Part shown: positions 32,277 through 42,000 of the stretch, piece after piece
Numbering within the stretch: the first letter of the stretch is position 1
Layout: each line of letters begins with the position of its first letter
NCBI GenBank assembly: GCA_905215805.1
Contig: CAJMRL010000003.1
Location: 170,161-234,160, forward strand
From: an uncultured bacterium
Lineage (GTDB): Bacteria; Bacillota; Clostridia; UBA1381
Length of the DNA stretch: 64,000 nucleotides
Direction of reading: 5' to 3'
The notes under the pieces: model-generated
The model's input: the letters and a program-made list of their open reading frames with translations, nothing else
What the model was told of the DNA's origin: nothing
The model's database searches: none
Program-made: the position numbers and the translations under genes

Positions 32277-33272
32277 TCAAGCCTCCTCATTGACCAAAAG
32301 TACAGATGCTGTCTTAACTGGATTGTTGATCTCAAGCTCCCCATCTTCCGGGGTAACGGCAATGGCATAGACTGTGTTCAGCGTACCAAGCTCTGAGGTA
32401 TCGATCTGGAATGTGGCTTCCACCATCTGGTTTTTTACCGTCCGAACAGAGAGATAGTCTGCTCCATTGAGTTGAATAGGCTGATGGTTGATGAACAGCG
32501 TGATATTGAAATCCGCCTCTGGCCCGCCGTAGAGCTGAACAGTGATCGTCGCTGTTTTCCCATCTGCTTGAATGTAATTTCCATCTTCAACGCCCAGAGA
32601 CAGTGTGGCTGTCGTATCCAGACTATCGGTTGCACCCCACGCGGTCAGGGTATCTAATATGTCCTGCGACAGATCCAGCACTTTGTAGTCTATATCGGGA
32701 ACTGCCAATGTCTGCTCTGGGGCATCTGCTGCAAAAGAAATCTGGCGTGATGTGGTTGCAGACTCCTGATGGTGAAATCCGTAACGAGGATTGTCTGGCC
32801 CTTCCGCTACAAAACTTGGCTCCAAAATAGTGACGGCCATAACAGGAACCGTTTCCCCCGCTTTGCCGGTCACGGGCTGGAATACCATGTTGAAATTCTC
32901 TTGCTGTTCATAATCCAGGTTAAAGACCTGCATATAGCTTTCCTCCAGCTCCGTACCATCCTCATAGACTGCGGAATAGGGCTGGGCCACTCCATCCACA
33001 AACAAGAGGACGCCGATCTCCGTGGTTATTCCAGAGGACGCACCTGTAATTGAGAACGGAATTTCCAAGGGCTCTCCCTGATAGGTGTAAACCGTGTCCA
33101 TTGGGTCTTGTAGACCAAATTCAGCAGCTCCCATTTCGTTGTCCGATGGATTATCCTCAAAATAGGCGTCTAAATTTTCTGATTTATCCGGGAACTGATC
33201 GCTGTTTTGTGGTGCGCTGCACCCAGTCAGTAAGCATGCAAGCATAAAAAGTAATAGAAAAAATCTGTGCAT
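32277..33272 (-). CDS. Lipoprotein with Ig-like domains
   Basis: 331-residue lipoprotein: signal peptide ending in lipobox LLTGC (cysteine about residue 18), an acidic linker and beta-sandwich-like repeats (ITTEIGVLLFVDGVAQPY and ADFNITLFINHQPIQL resemble each other). The AAGGAGAG ribosome site is buried in a perfect 10-bp hairpin at 33280-33306, so translation may be restricted. It precedes the second lipoprotein by 5 bases. Family unknown. Confidence 0.75.
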   Translation of the reverse strand: MHRFFLLLFMLACLLTGCSAPQNSDQFPDKSENLDAYFEDNPSDNEMGAAEFGLQDPMDTVYTYQGEPLEIPFSITGASSGITTEIGVLLFVDGVAQPYSAVYEDGTELEESYMQVFNLDYEQQENFNMVFQPVTGKAGETVPVMAVTILEPSFVAEGPDNPRYGFHHQESATTSRQISFAADAPEQTLAVPDIDYKVLDLSQDILDTLTAWGATDSLDTTATLSLGVEDGNYIQADGKTATITVQLYGGPEADFNITLFINHQPIQLNGADYLSVRTVKNQMVEATFQIDTSELGTLNTVYAIAVTPEDGELEINNPVKTASVLLVNEEA

Positions 33273-33279
33273 AAAAACA

Positions 33280-33306
33280 CTCTCCTTATCTGTAGTATAA
33301 GGAGAG
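33280..33306 (-). promoter_or_regulatory. Hairpin that masks the ribosome site of the lipoprotein gene
   Basis: CTCTCCTTAT and ATAAGGAGAG pair perfectly around a 7-nt loop. Read on the minus strand, the downstream arm contains AAGGAGAG, the ribosome site 7 bases before the ATG at 33272. A fold would lower lipoprotein and downstream transporter synthesis relative to the kinase. Confidence 0.7.
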
Positions 33307-33332
33307 TATAAAGGGGAAAGGTCTATAATCAG

Positions 33333-34580
33333 TCAATTGACATCAATTTTTTCTGTGAGTATCTGCATTTCCACGCAGGCCCCTTTGCGATTATACAGGG
33401 ATAACTTTCCCCCTTGTTTTTGGCAGAGGGTGTTACAGATGGAGAGGCCCAGCCCAAAGTGGTCATTTTCTGTATTCTCTTTGTAAAACGGCCTTGTAGC
33501 GGATCGGAGGGATTCTTCCGAAAAGCCTGCCCCATCATCACATACTTGGATAGTAAGCAGACCTTCTTGCCAATCAGCCTTCAAAACAATCTCATGGTGG
33601 GCGAAACGCAGGGCATTAGAGATCGCGTTGTCGATTATGCGATGTACAAGGGTCCCATCCAGCATAACCTGAATATCTGGAACCCCGCCAATATCCATAG
33701 AGAATTGAAGCTGGTGCTGTTGCGCCAAAACGGTGTACTCGTCCTCCTGCTCCACAAAAAATTCCCGCAGAGGGCAGGCTGTTGGTTTCACGGGTATGGC
33801 ATCTATCGCTTGTACCTCGCGCACCTGGTCTGCATACTGCTCCAGCCGATCCGTTGCCAAAGAAAGATTATGGATTGTGTCCAGCAACTTGCCCTCACTG
33901 ATGCGTCCAAGCGGGACATTATACGAGAGATATTCTGTGTAGCCCTTCATCACGGTGATAGGGGTGCGGAGGTCATGGGCGATGGAGGCGCTGAGTTTGC
34001 GCCGCTCCTCCATCATAGCCCAAGTCTCTTGATTATTTTTTAGGAGGGCGGCGCGCATGGTGTCCATCGCCCGACAGAGCTCACCCATTTCGTCCGAAGC
34101 CGAATAGTCCAAACAAAAATCCAGGTCGCTTTGCGATATGCGGTCGGCGCTCTGTAAGAGTAAAGACAGCGGCTGTTTCAGTTTGATGGAATAAAACATC
34201 CAGGCGCAGAAGATCGTACCAAGCACGAAAAGCAAGGTTGGAACCAGGATCACGGCCGCTTTTGCCGCATAGTAGGCGACCCGCTGTGAGTCGCTCAGGT
34301 TGGCGATTTGGTACTCAGTAGATAAAACCACAAGCTGTCCATTTTCCCCTGGAACGATCTGTTCATCATCCGCAATCACCAGGTTATATTCGTCCTCAGT
34401 CTCTTGCGGCGGGATCACCTGATAATCTGTTACACTTTCCAAAATTTGATTTTGCACGTTGACACAGGTAAAAATGGTCACTGCTGAAATACCAGCTACA
34501 AGTATAGCCATGACAAGGACAAGTGATACGAAGGCTCGTCGGAGAGGCATGGAGCGAAGCCAATGTTTCATTTTACCCAT
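33333..34580 (-). CDS. Sensor histidine kinase with extracytoplasmic sensor
   Basis: 415-residue kinase: membrane helices at about 15-37 and 108-132 enclose a 70-residue external domain; then HAMP, phospho-His box SIAHDLRTPITVMKGYTEYL, N box NAISNALRFA, DDGAGFSEESL and GLGLSICNTLCQ. Overlaps the regulator by 13 bases (an in-frame ATG at 34571 would give an ATGA overlap). Drives the lipoprotein-ABC operon with the regulator at 34568. Confidence 0.93.
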   Translation of the reverse strand: MGKMKHWLRSMPLRRAFVSLVLVMAILVAGISAVTIFTCVNVQNQILESVTDYQVIPPQETEDEYNLVIADDEQIVPGENGQLVVLSTEYQIANLSDSQRVAYYAAKAAVILVPTLLFVLGTIFCAWMFYSIKLKQPLSLLLQSADRISQSDLDFCLDYSASDEMGELCRAMDTMRAALLKNNQETWAMMEERRKLSASIAHDLRTPITVMKGYTEYLSYNVPLGRISEGKLLDTIHNLSLATDRLEQYADQVREVQAIDAIPVKPTACPLREFFVEQEDEYTVLAQQHQLQFSMDIGGVPDIQVMLDGTLVHRIIDNAISNALRFAHHEIVLKADWQEGLLTIQVCDDGAGFSEESLRSATRPFYKENTENDHFGLGLSICNTLCQKQGGKLSLYNRKGACVEMQILTEKIDVN

Positions 34581-35230
34581 TTATAGCCACACCCCCAGAC
34601 TGTTTCAATATGCTGAGACCCTATCTTGTTTCGGATGCGACGTATATGCTCTTTTACTACGGTATTGTCAGCGGTGCCGTCAAAACCACGCACACGCTCA
34701 TAAATTGTCTCACGGTTGAATACTTGACCGGGATGAAGCGACAGCAATTCTACAATATCAAACTCCACTTTGGAAAGTTCAATGGCTTGCCCATTTCGGG
34801 AAACAGTTCTTGCGGCATAGTCCACAACAATATCTCCAAAACCACGCATACTAATTTTCTGTTGGATACGATTTTCACGACGTAGATGAGCCCCCACACG
34901 CGCCATCAATTCTGCCAAACTGAACGGTTTCATAATGTAATCATCTCCGCCGGCCCGCAGACCGGCCACGCAATCTGCCTCCTCGATCCGGGCAGTCAAA
35001 AATAAAATAGGGCATGTCACGTGATCCCGAATTATCCGACACAACTCAAGCCCATCCATGCCCGGCATATTGATGTCCAGTAGAATGATATCTGGTTGTC
35101 CATTTAATTTACGCAAAGCTTCTTCACTGCTTTTTGCGGTGATTACCCGATATTGTTCCGTTTCAAATTGATCTCGCAACATATCTAAAATCATCTGTTC
35201 ATCATCTATAATCATGATTGTATTGTTCAT
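34568..35230 (-). CDS. OmpR-family response regulator
   Basis: 220-residue regulator: DDEQ, phospho-acceptor Asp in IILLDINMPGMDG (about 51), FLTARIEE, IMKPF; winged helix with IELSKVEFDIVELL and VVKEHIRRIRNKIG..VWGCGYKW. GAGGTGAG precedes the ATG. First gene of an operon of seven (regulator, kinase, two lipoproteins, ATPase, two permeases). A TTGACA near 35264-35269 on the minus strand lacks a clear -10; control is uncertain. Confidence 0.94.
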   Translation of the reverse strand: MNNTIMIIDDEQMILDMLRDQFETEQYRVITAKSSEEALRKLNGQPDIILLDINMPGMDGLELCRIIRDHVTCPILFLTARIEEADCVAGLRAGGDDYIMKPFSLAELMARVGAHLRRENRIQQKISMRGFGDIVVDYAARTVSRNGQAIELSKVEFDIVELLSLHPGQVFNRETIYERVRGFDGTADNTVVKEHIRRIRNKIGSQHIETVWGCGYKWVK

Positions 35231-35375
35231 GTTCTCACCTCATCAACTATTAGAACAGGAAATAGTCTATATTCTGTCAAATTCCTTTCTAATTCAGTAA
35301 ATTTTATTAACATAATCATCGAGAACAATGTTAGAAAGTAAGTTTTTAGAGCAATAACTTCCAATAATATATATT

Positions 35376-35984
35376 TTATTCCTGCTCCAAATCTGATGGA
35401 AAGGCCAGCCATTTACTCGCATACGTATCTAAGTAGAACCTGTTCCCAAACTCATTTTCCACCCATCTGTCTTTTACATGATACCACCCACGGAGCTCGT
35501 TTCGCAGAATATTATCCGTTGAAATAGGTTCTAACCAAATTTCATCATAAGACTGGATTTCGGATTTTGGGATTGGGGTTTCCTGTGGCAGGATGGGTTC
35601 GGCAAATGCGGGAACCATTCTAAAGAGTTCACCGGCATCGCAGAATGCAACTGAAAAGTTGTTTGTCGTGACAAGCTTTTTTTCCACTGCGTCAACGAGC
35701 ATCCAACCGAACTTAGAAGACCAAACAGGGTATCCATGCATAACGGGAAGTGCTTCAATTGAAATGGGTTCTTTCATATGATTGGTTAATTGCTTTGTCC
35801 TTCCAAGTAGGAAATCGGTTGTTACACCATATAGATCCGCCATTTTTTCTAAACTGTCAACAGAAGGAGATTTGCGCCCGGTTTCCCACGCGCTCAAAGT
35901 AGGCTGCGAAACGCCAAGCAATTCCGCTGCTTCTACTGCCTTTAAATTTTTGAATTGTCGTGCGAGTTTAAATTGTCTCGCCAT
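35376..35984 (-). CDS. XRE-family regulator with C-terminal domain
   Basis: 202 residues from ATG 35984 (AAGGTGA five bases upstream; an earlier in-frame ATG at 36008 has none). The N-terminal helix-turn-helix covers about residues 5-60 (LKAVEAAELLGVSQPTLSAWETGRKSPS). The remaining 140 residues contain paired beta segments (VMHGYPVWSSKFGWMLVDA and YHVKDRWVENEFGNRFYLD) of unknown fold, not a recognisable S24 peptidase. Co-transcribed with the small DNA-binding gene upstream, overlapping it by 17 bases. Confidence 0.8.
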   Translation of the reverse strand: MARQFKLARQFKNLKAVEAAELLGVSQPTLSAWETGRKSPSVDSLEKMADLYGVTTDFLLGRTKQLTNHMKEPISIEALPVMHGYPVWSSKFGWMLVDAVEKKLVTTNNFSVAFCDAGELFRMVPAFAEPILPQETPIPKSEIQSYDEIWLEPISTDNILRNELRGWYHVKDRWVENEFGNRFYLDTYASKWLAFPSDLEQE

Positions 35985-36201
35985 TTGTCTCACCTTCTGA
36001 CATTTCATTTCCTATGTTTCTTTTTAAATATTTTCCACTTTTTATACGGGCATCGGATGGTTTTCCTGCATCTTCAGGCAACATCCACGTATTACCTACC
36101 TTTTGCGCATCAGGTATCCTGCCTTCTGTACATAAAACGGCAACTCTGCGGCTTGACAAGCCCCATTTTCTCCCTGCTTCAGTTGTTGAAATAAACTTCA
36201 C
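35968..36201 (-). CDS. Small helix-turn-helix DNA-binding protein
   Basis: 77 residues from GTG 36201 (GGAG eight bases upstream); an in-frame GTG at 36210 is possible. FISTTEAGRKWGLSSRRVAVLC and the following GRIPDAQKVGNTWMLPEDAGKP match the excisionase/MerR-like DNA-binding proteins found beside XRE genes on Firmicute chromosomes and mobile elements. It precedes the XRE gene and is divergent from the secreted protein at 36345. Confidence 0.8.
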   Translation of the reverse strand: MKFISTTEAGRKWGLSSRRVAVLCTEGRIPDAQKVGNTWMLPEDAGKPSDARIKSGKYLKRNIGNEMSEGETNGETI

Positions 36202-36233
36202 GATTTTCACTCCATCTTTGTTGGTATACTTAT

Positions 36234-36262
36234 ATTATATTCAGTTCGCGGAATAATATCAA
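36234..36262 (-). promoter_or_regulatory. Promoter of the small HTH-XRE operon
   Basis: Minus strand TTGATA (36257-36262), 17-nt spacer, TATAAT (36234-36239). Confidence 0.8.
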
Positions 36263-36283
36263 GTCATTTGTAGAAATTTGTAG

Positions 36284-36312
36284 TTGCAAATCAAATGGTT
36301 TTTCAGTGTAAT
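36284..36312 (+). promoter_or_regulatory. Promoter of the secreted-protein gene
   Basis: TTGCAA (36284-36289), 17-nt spacer, TGTAAT (36307-36312), 33 bases before the ATG of the gene at 36345. Confidence 0.6.
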
Positions 36313-36344
36313 TAATATAGAAAAAACAAAAGGAGGTTTTCGGT

Positions 36345-36935
36345 ATGAAGAAAACATGGAAAATCACAGTATTTACATTATTGATAGCTCTGTTAATTTC
36401 TTCTGTCATACCGGCTTACGCAGAAGAAATTCCACGGGAATCCCTTCCGCGCAACACACCACCCGGAAGCATTCCGGTTGCAGAACGGCTGATCAGCGGG
36501 ATACTGGATGAAGTGGCGGCAGGTATGGGATACAGCGACGCAAAGATAAAAGCGCATAACACGATCCTGGATGCTGTTCTCGCAAATGAAACAGACGGTT
36601 ATGGATTTGCTATTCTGAAAGCCATTGCAAACAATGCCATTTTTGAGTATCGTGATATGTATCTACGTCCCGAATATTATAAGCAGGCAGAAGAGCAGGT
36701 GCGTGTGTTGATCTCTGATCTGATCGAGCAGGTAAAAAACGGCGGAAACTATGAAGAAGCACGAAAGGCTGCTTATACCCGCATCTATCAGACAGCAGAC
36801 CCTTCCTATAACCCAGACGAGTATTACTTAATGGATTTTTGTTATTGGGATGTTCCTGCAGTTGATTCCGCCCTGTTTAATCGTGCGCGTAAATTGCTTT
36901 TGGATGCACAGGAATATTATGAGGCAAATCATTAA
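36345..36935 (+). CDS. Secreted protein of unknown function
   Basis: 196 residues with a clear signal peptide (KKTWK, hydrophobic core, cleavage near AYA-EE at residue 26). The mature part is helical and soluble, with IAEALA-like amphipathic segments and no membrane anchor. No family recognised. AGGAGG lies 8 bases before the ATG. It has its own promoter and a strong terminator, so it is a single-gene unit, and it is divergent from the HTH-XRE regulators, which could control it. Confidence 0.75.
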   Translation: MKKTWKITVFTLLIALLISSVIPAYAEEIPRESLPRNTPPGSIPVAERLISGILDEVAAGMGYSDAKIKAHNTILDAVLANETDGYGFAILKAIANNAIFEYRDMYLRPEYYKQAEEQVRVLISDLIEQVKNGGNYEEARKAAYTRIYQTADPSYNPDEYYLMDFCYWDVPAVDSALFNRARKLLLDAQEYYEANH

Positions 36936-36958
36936 AAGTTTATCCATTATATCTACTA

Positions 36959-36995
36959 ACAGCCCCCTGCGATAAAGACAGGCGGGCTGTCTTTT
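36959..36995 (+). terminator. Rho-independent terminator of the secreted-protein gene
   Basis: ACAGCCC-CCTG (36959-36969) pairs with CAGG-c-GGGCTGT (36979-36990), then CTTTTATTT. Confidence 0.88.
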
Positions 36996-37144
36996 ATTTC
37001 ACATAAAACGCCACAGTGTTGACTTCCGATAGCCATCCCAATATAATTTTTATAAGTAATAAAAATTTTTTAAATTCATGCAACGAATAAAGAAATTTTC
37101 TCACTATATTAGTATAGGCCTAAAATATAAAAGGAGCTCAGACA

Positions 37145-37702
37145 ATGGAGGATGAAAAAATTATTGACTTATATTTTGAAAGAAATGAAAGTGCTGTTAC
37201 AGAAACGGCGTTAAAATACGGCAGGATGCTTCGCGCGATCGCATACGGCATCTTAAAAAATCACCAGGACAGCGAGGAATGCGAAAACGATACCTATCAT
37301 GTTGTGTGGAACAAGATACCGCCGGAAAGGCCGTCGTATTTTTCTGCATTTTTAGGACGCATCGTGCGATATATCTCGTTTGGCAAATATAACTATAATA
37401 ATGCCGCCAAGCGTAATCCGGATGTTGAGGTGAGCTTATCGGAGTTAGAAAACTGTATCAGTGCCGGAAACACGACAGAACAGCATTATGACTGTCAAAG
37501 GACCGCGAAATATATCAGCGATTTTCTAAAAAAGCTTCCGGTGACAAAGCGTGTGATCTTTATTCGCCGGTATTGGTACTGCGATAGTATTTTGCAAATT
37601 TCAGAAAAGTACGGATTCAGCGAAAGCAAAGTGAAATCTATGCTGATGCGTATCAGAAATGAATTAAGAAAATATCTGGAAAGGCAGGGTGTTCGTGTAT
37701 GA
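37145..37702 (+). CDS. ECF-type sigma factor
   Basis: 185-residue RNA-polymerase sigma factor of the extracytoplasmic-function class. Region 2 lies at about 20-75 (MLRAIAYGILKNHQDSEECENDTYHVVWNKIPPERP), region 4 at about 125-180 with the helix-turn-helix ILQISEKYGFSESKVKSML. GGAG lies upstream. It overlaps the membrane anti-sigma gene by 4 bases. The operon continues with VanZ and an SLH-M16 peptidase, so the regulon probably concerns the cell surface. Confidence 0.93.
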   Translation: MEDEKIIDLYFERNESAVTETALKYGRMLRAIAYGILKNHQDSEECENDTYHVVWNKIPPERPSYFSAFLGRIVRYISFGKYNYNNAAKRNPDVEVSLSELENCISAGNTTEQHYDCQRTAKYISDFLKKLPVTKRVIFIRRYWYCDSILQISEKYGFSESKVKSMLMRIRNELRKYLERQGVRV

Positions 37703-38439
37703 ACAGAAACGATATTTTTGAAACGATCAGTCTTATCGATGACGAACTTATCGCAGAGGCTTCCGATTCGGTAAAACGGGTGCGCCGTATAAAGATACGG
37801 AAGATCATTGTGCTGGCTGCGGCAGTCGTGATGCTTTTGAGCGCAACAGTTCTTGCAGCAAATATCATACTGGGCAGTCGTGGCGGGCATTCTTCCAATA
37901 TCCCGTCCTACTATTCTATCCCCTCAAAAGACACGATGCTTAAAGATACTGGTATTGCTCCGAGCATTCCCGAGAGCTTTTCTTCCGGCTTTGTCTTTGA
38001 TAGTGGGTATATCATGTATAATGAGGATTTCGATACGGAAGGCAATTCGGTGCAGGAGTACAAAGGACTGCAGTTCGACTATAAGAAGGACGGAGCTAAG
38101 ATAACGGCTTTTATTGATGCTGCAATTGCCGGTGTTCAAGTCAAGGATCCCGATATGACCAAGAGTTATAAAGGGAGTAAGTTGCTTTATTATTCCTATA
38201 TAAACAAGCTGGTTCCGCCGGATTACCAACCGACCGCTGAAGATCAACAGGCAGAGCGAGACGGCAGTGTGATACTAAGCTATGGCACTGAGAAAATTGA
38301 AATGCATCATGTGCAGGGTATTGCATGGGAATATCAGGGGCTTAATTATGAACTTTTAGCAATGGATATTGATATATCTGAGGATACGCTCTTTGAAATG
38401 GCAAAAGAAATGATTGATTATCAAGGAGAACAGAAATGA
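37699..38439 (+). CDS. Membrane-anchored anti-sigma factor (DUF4367-like)
   Basis: 246 residues: a short cytoplasmic N-terminus (1-36) that should bind the sigma factor, one membrane helix (about 37-56) and an extracytoplasmic DUF4367-like domain (80-246) ending in IAWEYQGLNYELLAMDIDISEDTL, a pattern typical of clostridial anti-sigma sensors. The ATGA overlaps with genes on both sides show tight coupling. Confidence 0.82.
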   Translation: MNRNDIFETISLIDDELIAEASDSVKRVRRIKIRKIIVLAAAVVMLLSATVLAANIILGSRGGHSSNIPSYYSIPSKDTMLKDTGIAPSIPESFSSGFVFDSGYIMYNEDFDTEGNSVQEYKGLQFDYKKDGAKITAFIDAAIAGVQVKDPDMTKSYKGSKLLYYSYINKLVPPDYQPTAEDQQAERDGSVILSYGTEKIEMHHVQGIAWEYQGLNYELLAMDIDISEDTLFEMAKEMIDYQGEQK

Positions 38440-39035
38440 ACACAGCATATTCATTAAGCAGTTTGATTTTACCGTGCTTGATTTATCAGATCATGATGTG
38501 CAAACGAAAAAAGATAGAATATAATAAACGGCCCTATGTCAGACATTTTATATGGTGCTATATCTTTATATTTTACCTTTATCTGATTTTTGAAGTAACA
38601 GGACTCGGAAGCATTTGGGATATAGGCAAATATGATGAGATTATAAGAATTGACGAAATTAATCTCATTCCTTTCCGTTCACATGGAGTTATGACCTATT
38701 TATTAAACATGATTATGTTTATGCCCCTTGGATTCCTGCTTCCATTTATATGGAATGAACGTCAAGAGATAAAAAAAGTAATAATAGTGAGCGCATTATT
38801 TTCATGTGCCATTGAAATCTGTCAGTTGTTCAACCGCCGACAGACAGACATTGATGATTTGATAATGAATACTCTTGGTGCAGCATTCGGATATTTGATA
38901 TGGAAAATATATTATGGTGTTTTCAAAGTAGAAAGAGATTCTGTAACTTTAAGCGCTCACGAGCCAGAAGTGTACTTAATTCTATCGCTTCTCGGGCAGT
39001 TTTTGTTGTATAATTGGAGAATTTTTCAGTATTAA
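38436..39035 (+). CDS. VanZ-family membrane protein
   Basis: 199-residue membrane protein with five predicted helices. The VanZ signature NLIPFRSHGVMTYLLNMIMF and the later EICQLFNRRQTDIDDLIMNT block are clear. VanZ of Tn1546 raises teicoplanin tolerance; related proteins are general envelope factors. No vanA-type ligase genes are nearby, so this is not a Van cluster. It lies between the anti-sigma gene (4-base overlap) and the SLH peptidase (20 bases). Confidence 0.9.
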   Translation: MNTAYSLSSLILPCLIYQIMMCKRKKIEYNKRPYVRHFIWCYIFIFYLYLIFEVTGLGSIWDIGKYDEIIRIDEINLIPFRSHGVMTYLLNMIMFMPLGFLLPFIWNERQEIKKVIIVSALFSCAIEICQLFNRRQTDIDDLIMNTLGAAFGYLIWKIYYGVFKVERDSVTLSAHEPEVYLILSLLGQFLLYNWRIFQY

Positions 39036-39055
39036 GTTTGCATGGAGGTAAATTG

Positions 39056-42000
39056 ATGAAAAAATTAGCAAAACTTATTTCTATACTACTTACAGGGGTT
39101 TTACTTTTCGGTAGCATTCCCGCTTTTGCGTATGAACAAGATGATTTCAGCGATACCGGTTTTGCTTTGGTTGAAACCGTACCAAATGATGATCTTAGCG
39201 GTACAGTCTACCAGTTTGAGCATATCAAAACAGGTGCCGAGGTCATCTATGTGGACAACGGGGCTGCGCGGATGGATTTTACCATCGGCTTTAAAACGCC
39301 GCCTGCCGATAACAAGGGGGCTAATCATGTTTTGGAACATGCGCTCTTTTGCGGCAGCGAGAAATATCCTGTGAAAAACATTATGCCGTATATCCGTGAA
39401 AACGCAGTGGCGGAAACGCTGAACGGCGTTACAGCAGACGATATTACACGGTATGAAATTAAAACCACCAATGAAACAGAGCTGTATAATCTGATGGATG
39501 TGTATCTGAATGGTATTTTTCATCCGCTGTTTTTAACAGATGAAAATATTTTCAAGCAGCAGGGTATCCGTCTTGAATATACGGATAATGGCGTGCAGTA
39601 CAACGGAGTTGTGTATAACGAGCTAAAGCTCAAAAGCCTTGATACCGCAGAGAATTCTCTGAGTTTTATTGCCGACAGCCTTTATACATCGCTCTACGGC
39701 GATACCGCGCCTGCCCTTAACAGCGGCGGCACCGTGGACGCACTTAAAGAGCTTACATATGAGGATCTTTTAAGAGTGTATCACACCTATTATGTTCCGT
39801 CCAACAGCATTACCTATCTTGCAGGGAAGCAGGATATCAAGAGGACGCTGTCCGTACTTGATACGTTTTTCAGTGAATCTGAAAAACAGGAGATACCGAT
39901 AATTTTTGAAGACACCAAGCAAACGCCGACGGAGACGTACAGCGAATATCATATCACGGCGGACACACAGACAGTTGATATCGGCTTTATGTTCTCCGGC
40001 GTACCGATGTCGGAGCCTGCGGAAGAGATTTTCGCAAGAGAGATCATTTTCAATCTGATCCAGCAGAAAATGAACGAAGTAAATCCAAATAACTATACAA
40101 ACGGCGGCAATGCAGGAGGGATCGCAAATATCACGCTGATCGCGTCGGAAGTGCCGATCGGCGAAAAGGATAATGTAATTGCCGCATATGGTGAGATCCT
40201 TTCTGATTTTGCTGAAAACGGGTTTGATAAGGAAGCACTTGAAGCTGAAATAGCTGCGTATTTTGAGACAAGGCGTGACCCCTATTTTTATGACACAGCA
40301 TTTGAAATGTTCTGCGGAGTTCTCTATCAAGATGATCCGTTCGCCTTTACAAATCTGACGACGATCGAGCAAAAATTAGAGTCAGATACTTCGTTTTTTG
40401 AAGATGTGTTTAATAAGTATTTTTATGAAAACCCGTGCAGAAAAATCGTGGTATCGGGCAATGGCTGGCAAAGCACGGAGGAAGAAATGCCTGAATTTTC
40501 GGACGAAGAGCTTAAGCAGATAAAGGCTGATACAGAAGCATTTGCCGCATGGGCAGAGGCTCCCGACGACCCCGAGGCTGTCGCCGCGATCCCGTCGCTG
40601 ACAACCGATGAGGTAGCCCAAGCTCCGGAATACAAAGATGCGGAAAAAGAAACTACCGGCGGTATTGATTTCTATTTTACCGAAAAAACCGGTTCGGATG
40701 TGGCCGATCTGTTTTTCCCAATACCGAATGAAAATGATCTGCTTGACTTGCAGCTTCTGCTGTCTTTCTTAAATGACCGCGCGTCACAGCGGGGGCTTTC
40801 TGTCGGCTTTGGGCTTGCGGCGATGGAGAGCTATCGTGACAGCACCAAGATAAACCCAAAAATATCGATGAATTTATACGGCGGAAGCGGCATCGCTGCC
40901 GACAGCTTTGAAAGCGTCATAACCTTTTTGACGGATGAAACACTGCTGAATGAAGCAGATCTCACGGCATATGTGAAATCTGCGCCGGGGAACATATTAA
41001 GCAACGGTTACCGCGACCCATATAACCTGTCCTATGAATTAAAGCAGTCTTCCTCATCCGCCGGCAATGCGTTTTATGCTGCCACGAGCGGCAGTATCGG
41101 TCAGGGCTCAGTACCGTATTATCATTATCTTACGGCTTTGACAGAAGACATAATACCGCAGAAAACAGAGAAAATACGGCAGCTGCTCTCTGAGGTGATA
41201 CTTGGAAGTGTTCCCACAGTGGAATATGTCGGTGAAAGAAATGGTTTTGATACGTTGAAAACGGAGGTAACCGCTGTATTTCAGTCAGCAGAGCAAAAAA
41301 CCGAAGCGCAGATTACACTGCCTGTCGGATACAACTCAGCGGCGATCATCACAGATTTGCCCGACGCAACGCATTTTATGCTGTCCGGTAATTATGCGGA
41401 GAGCGGTTATATCTATTCAGGGAAAATGAATATTTTAGGGAAGGTCTTGACTTCTAAATATATACTGCCAATTCTGCGCGGAAGATATGGCGCATACGGT
41501 GCAGGCGTGAATTTTGACGTAACCGGAGTGATCTGCTCTGCTACGGGATTATCAGATATTGACCTCGTCGTGGAGGTATGGCAGGGCATGGGTGATTACC
41601 TGCGTAATATTGAGATCACGCAGAAGGAGATCGAAGCGATCATCGTTCCCGCTGTGATGGAATTTGATATGTATTATAATGATTCCGATTATGGCGCAAC
41701 CATGGCTTTCAGCGAGAAGACTGCGCAGGACATTGCGCGTACACGGGAGGAAATGCTATCAGTTACTGTAGAGGATTTAAGAGGATACGCTGATATGATG
41801 GATGCTGTAGTATCACAGGGACATATTTTTGCGGTGACCGGCATAGATGGCGCGAACAGCACGGCGGTTGATTTCGGATATTACGCGAATGCCAATACGT
41901 TGGAGGTCTCACCGAGACTGACAAAAACACCCAGCAGCTATATAACCGGAAAAACAGAAGATGAATTTTGCCCTGACGAATTTCTGACCAGAGCCGAAGC

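Noticed and set aside
35231..35375. Minus-strand promoter for the lipoprotein-ABC regulator operon
   Set aside because: TTGACA is present, but no -10 at 16-18 nt; not listed as a promoter.
38436..39035. Vancomycin-resistance cluster suggested by VanZ and nearby two-component systems
   Set aside because: No vanHAX, vanY or vanR/S-specific genes lie nearby; VanZ alone is common.
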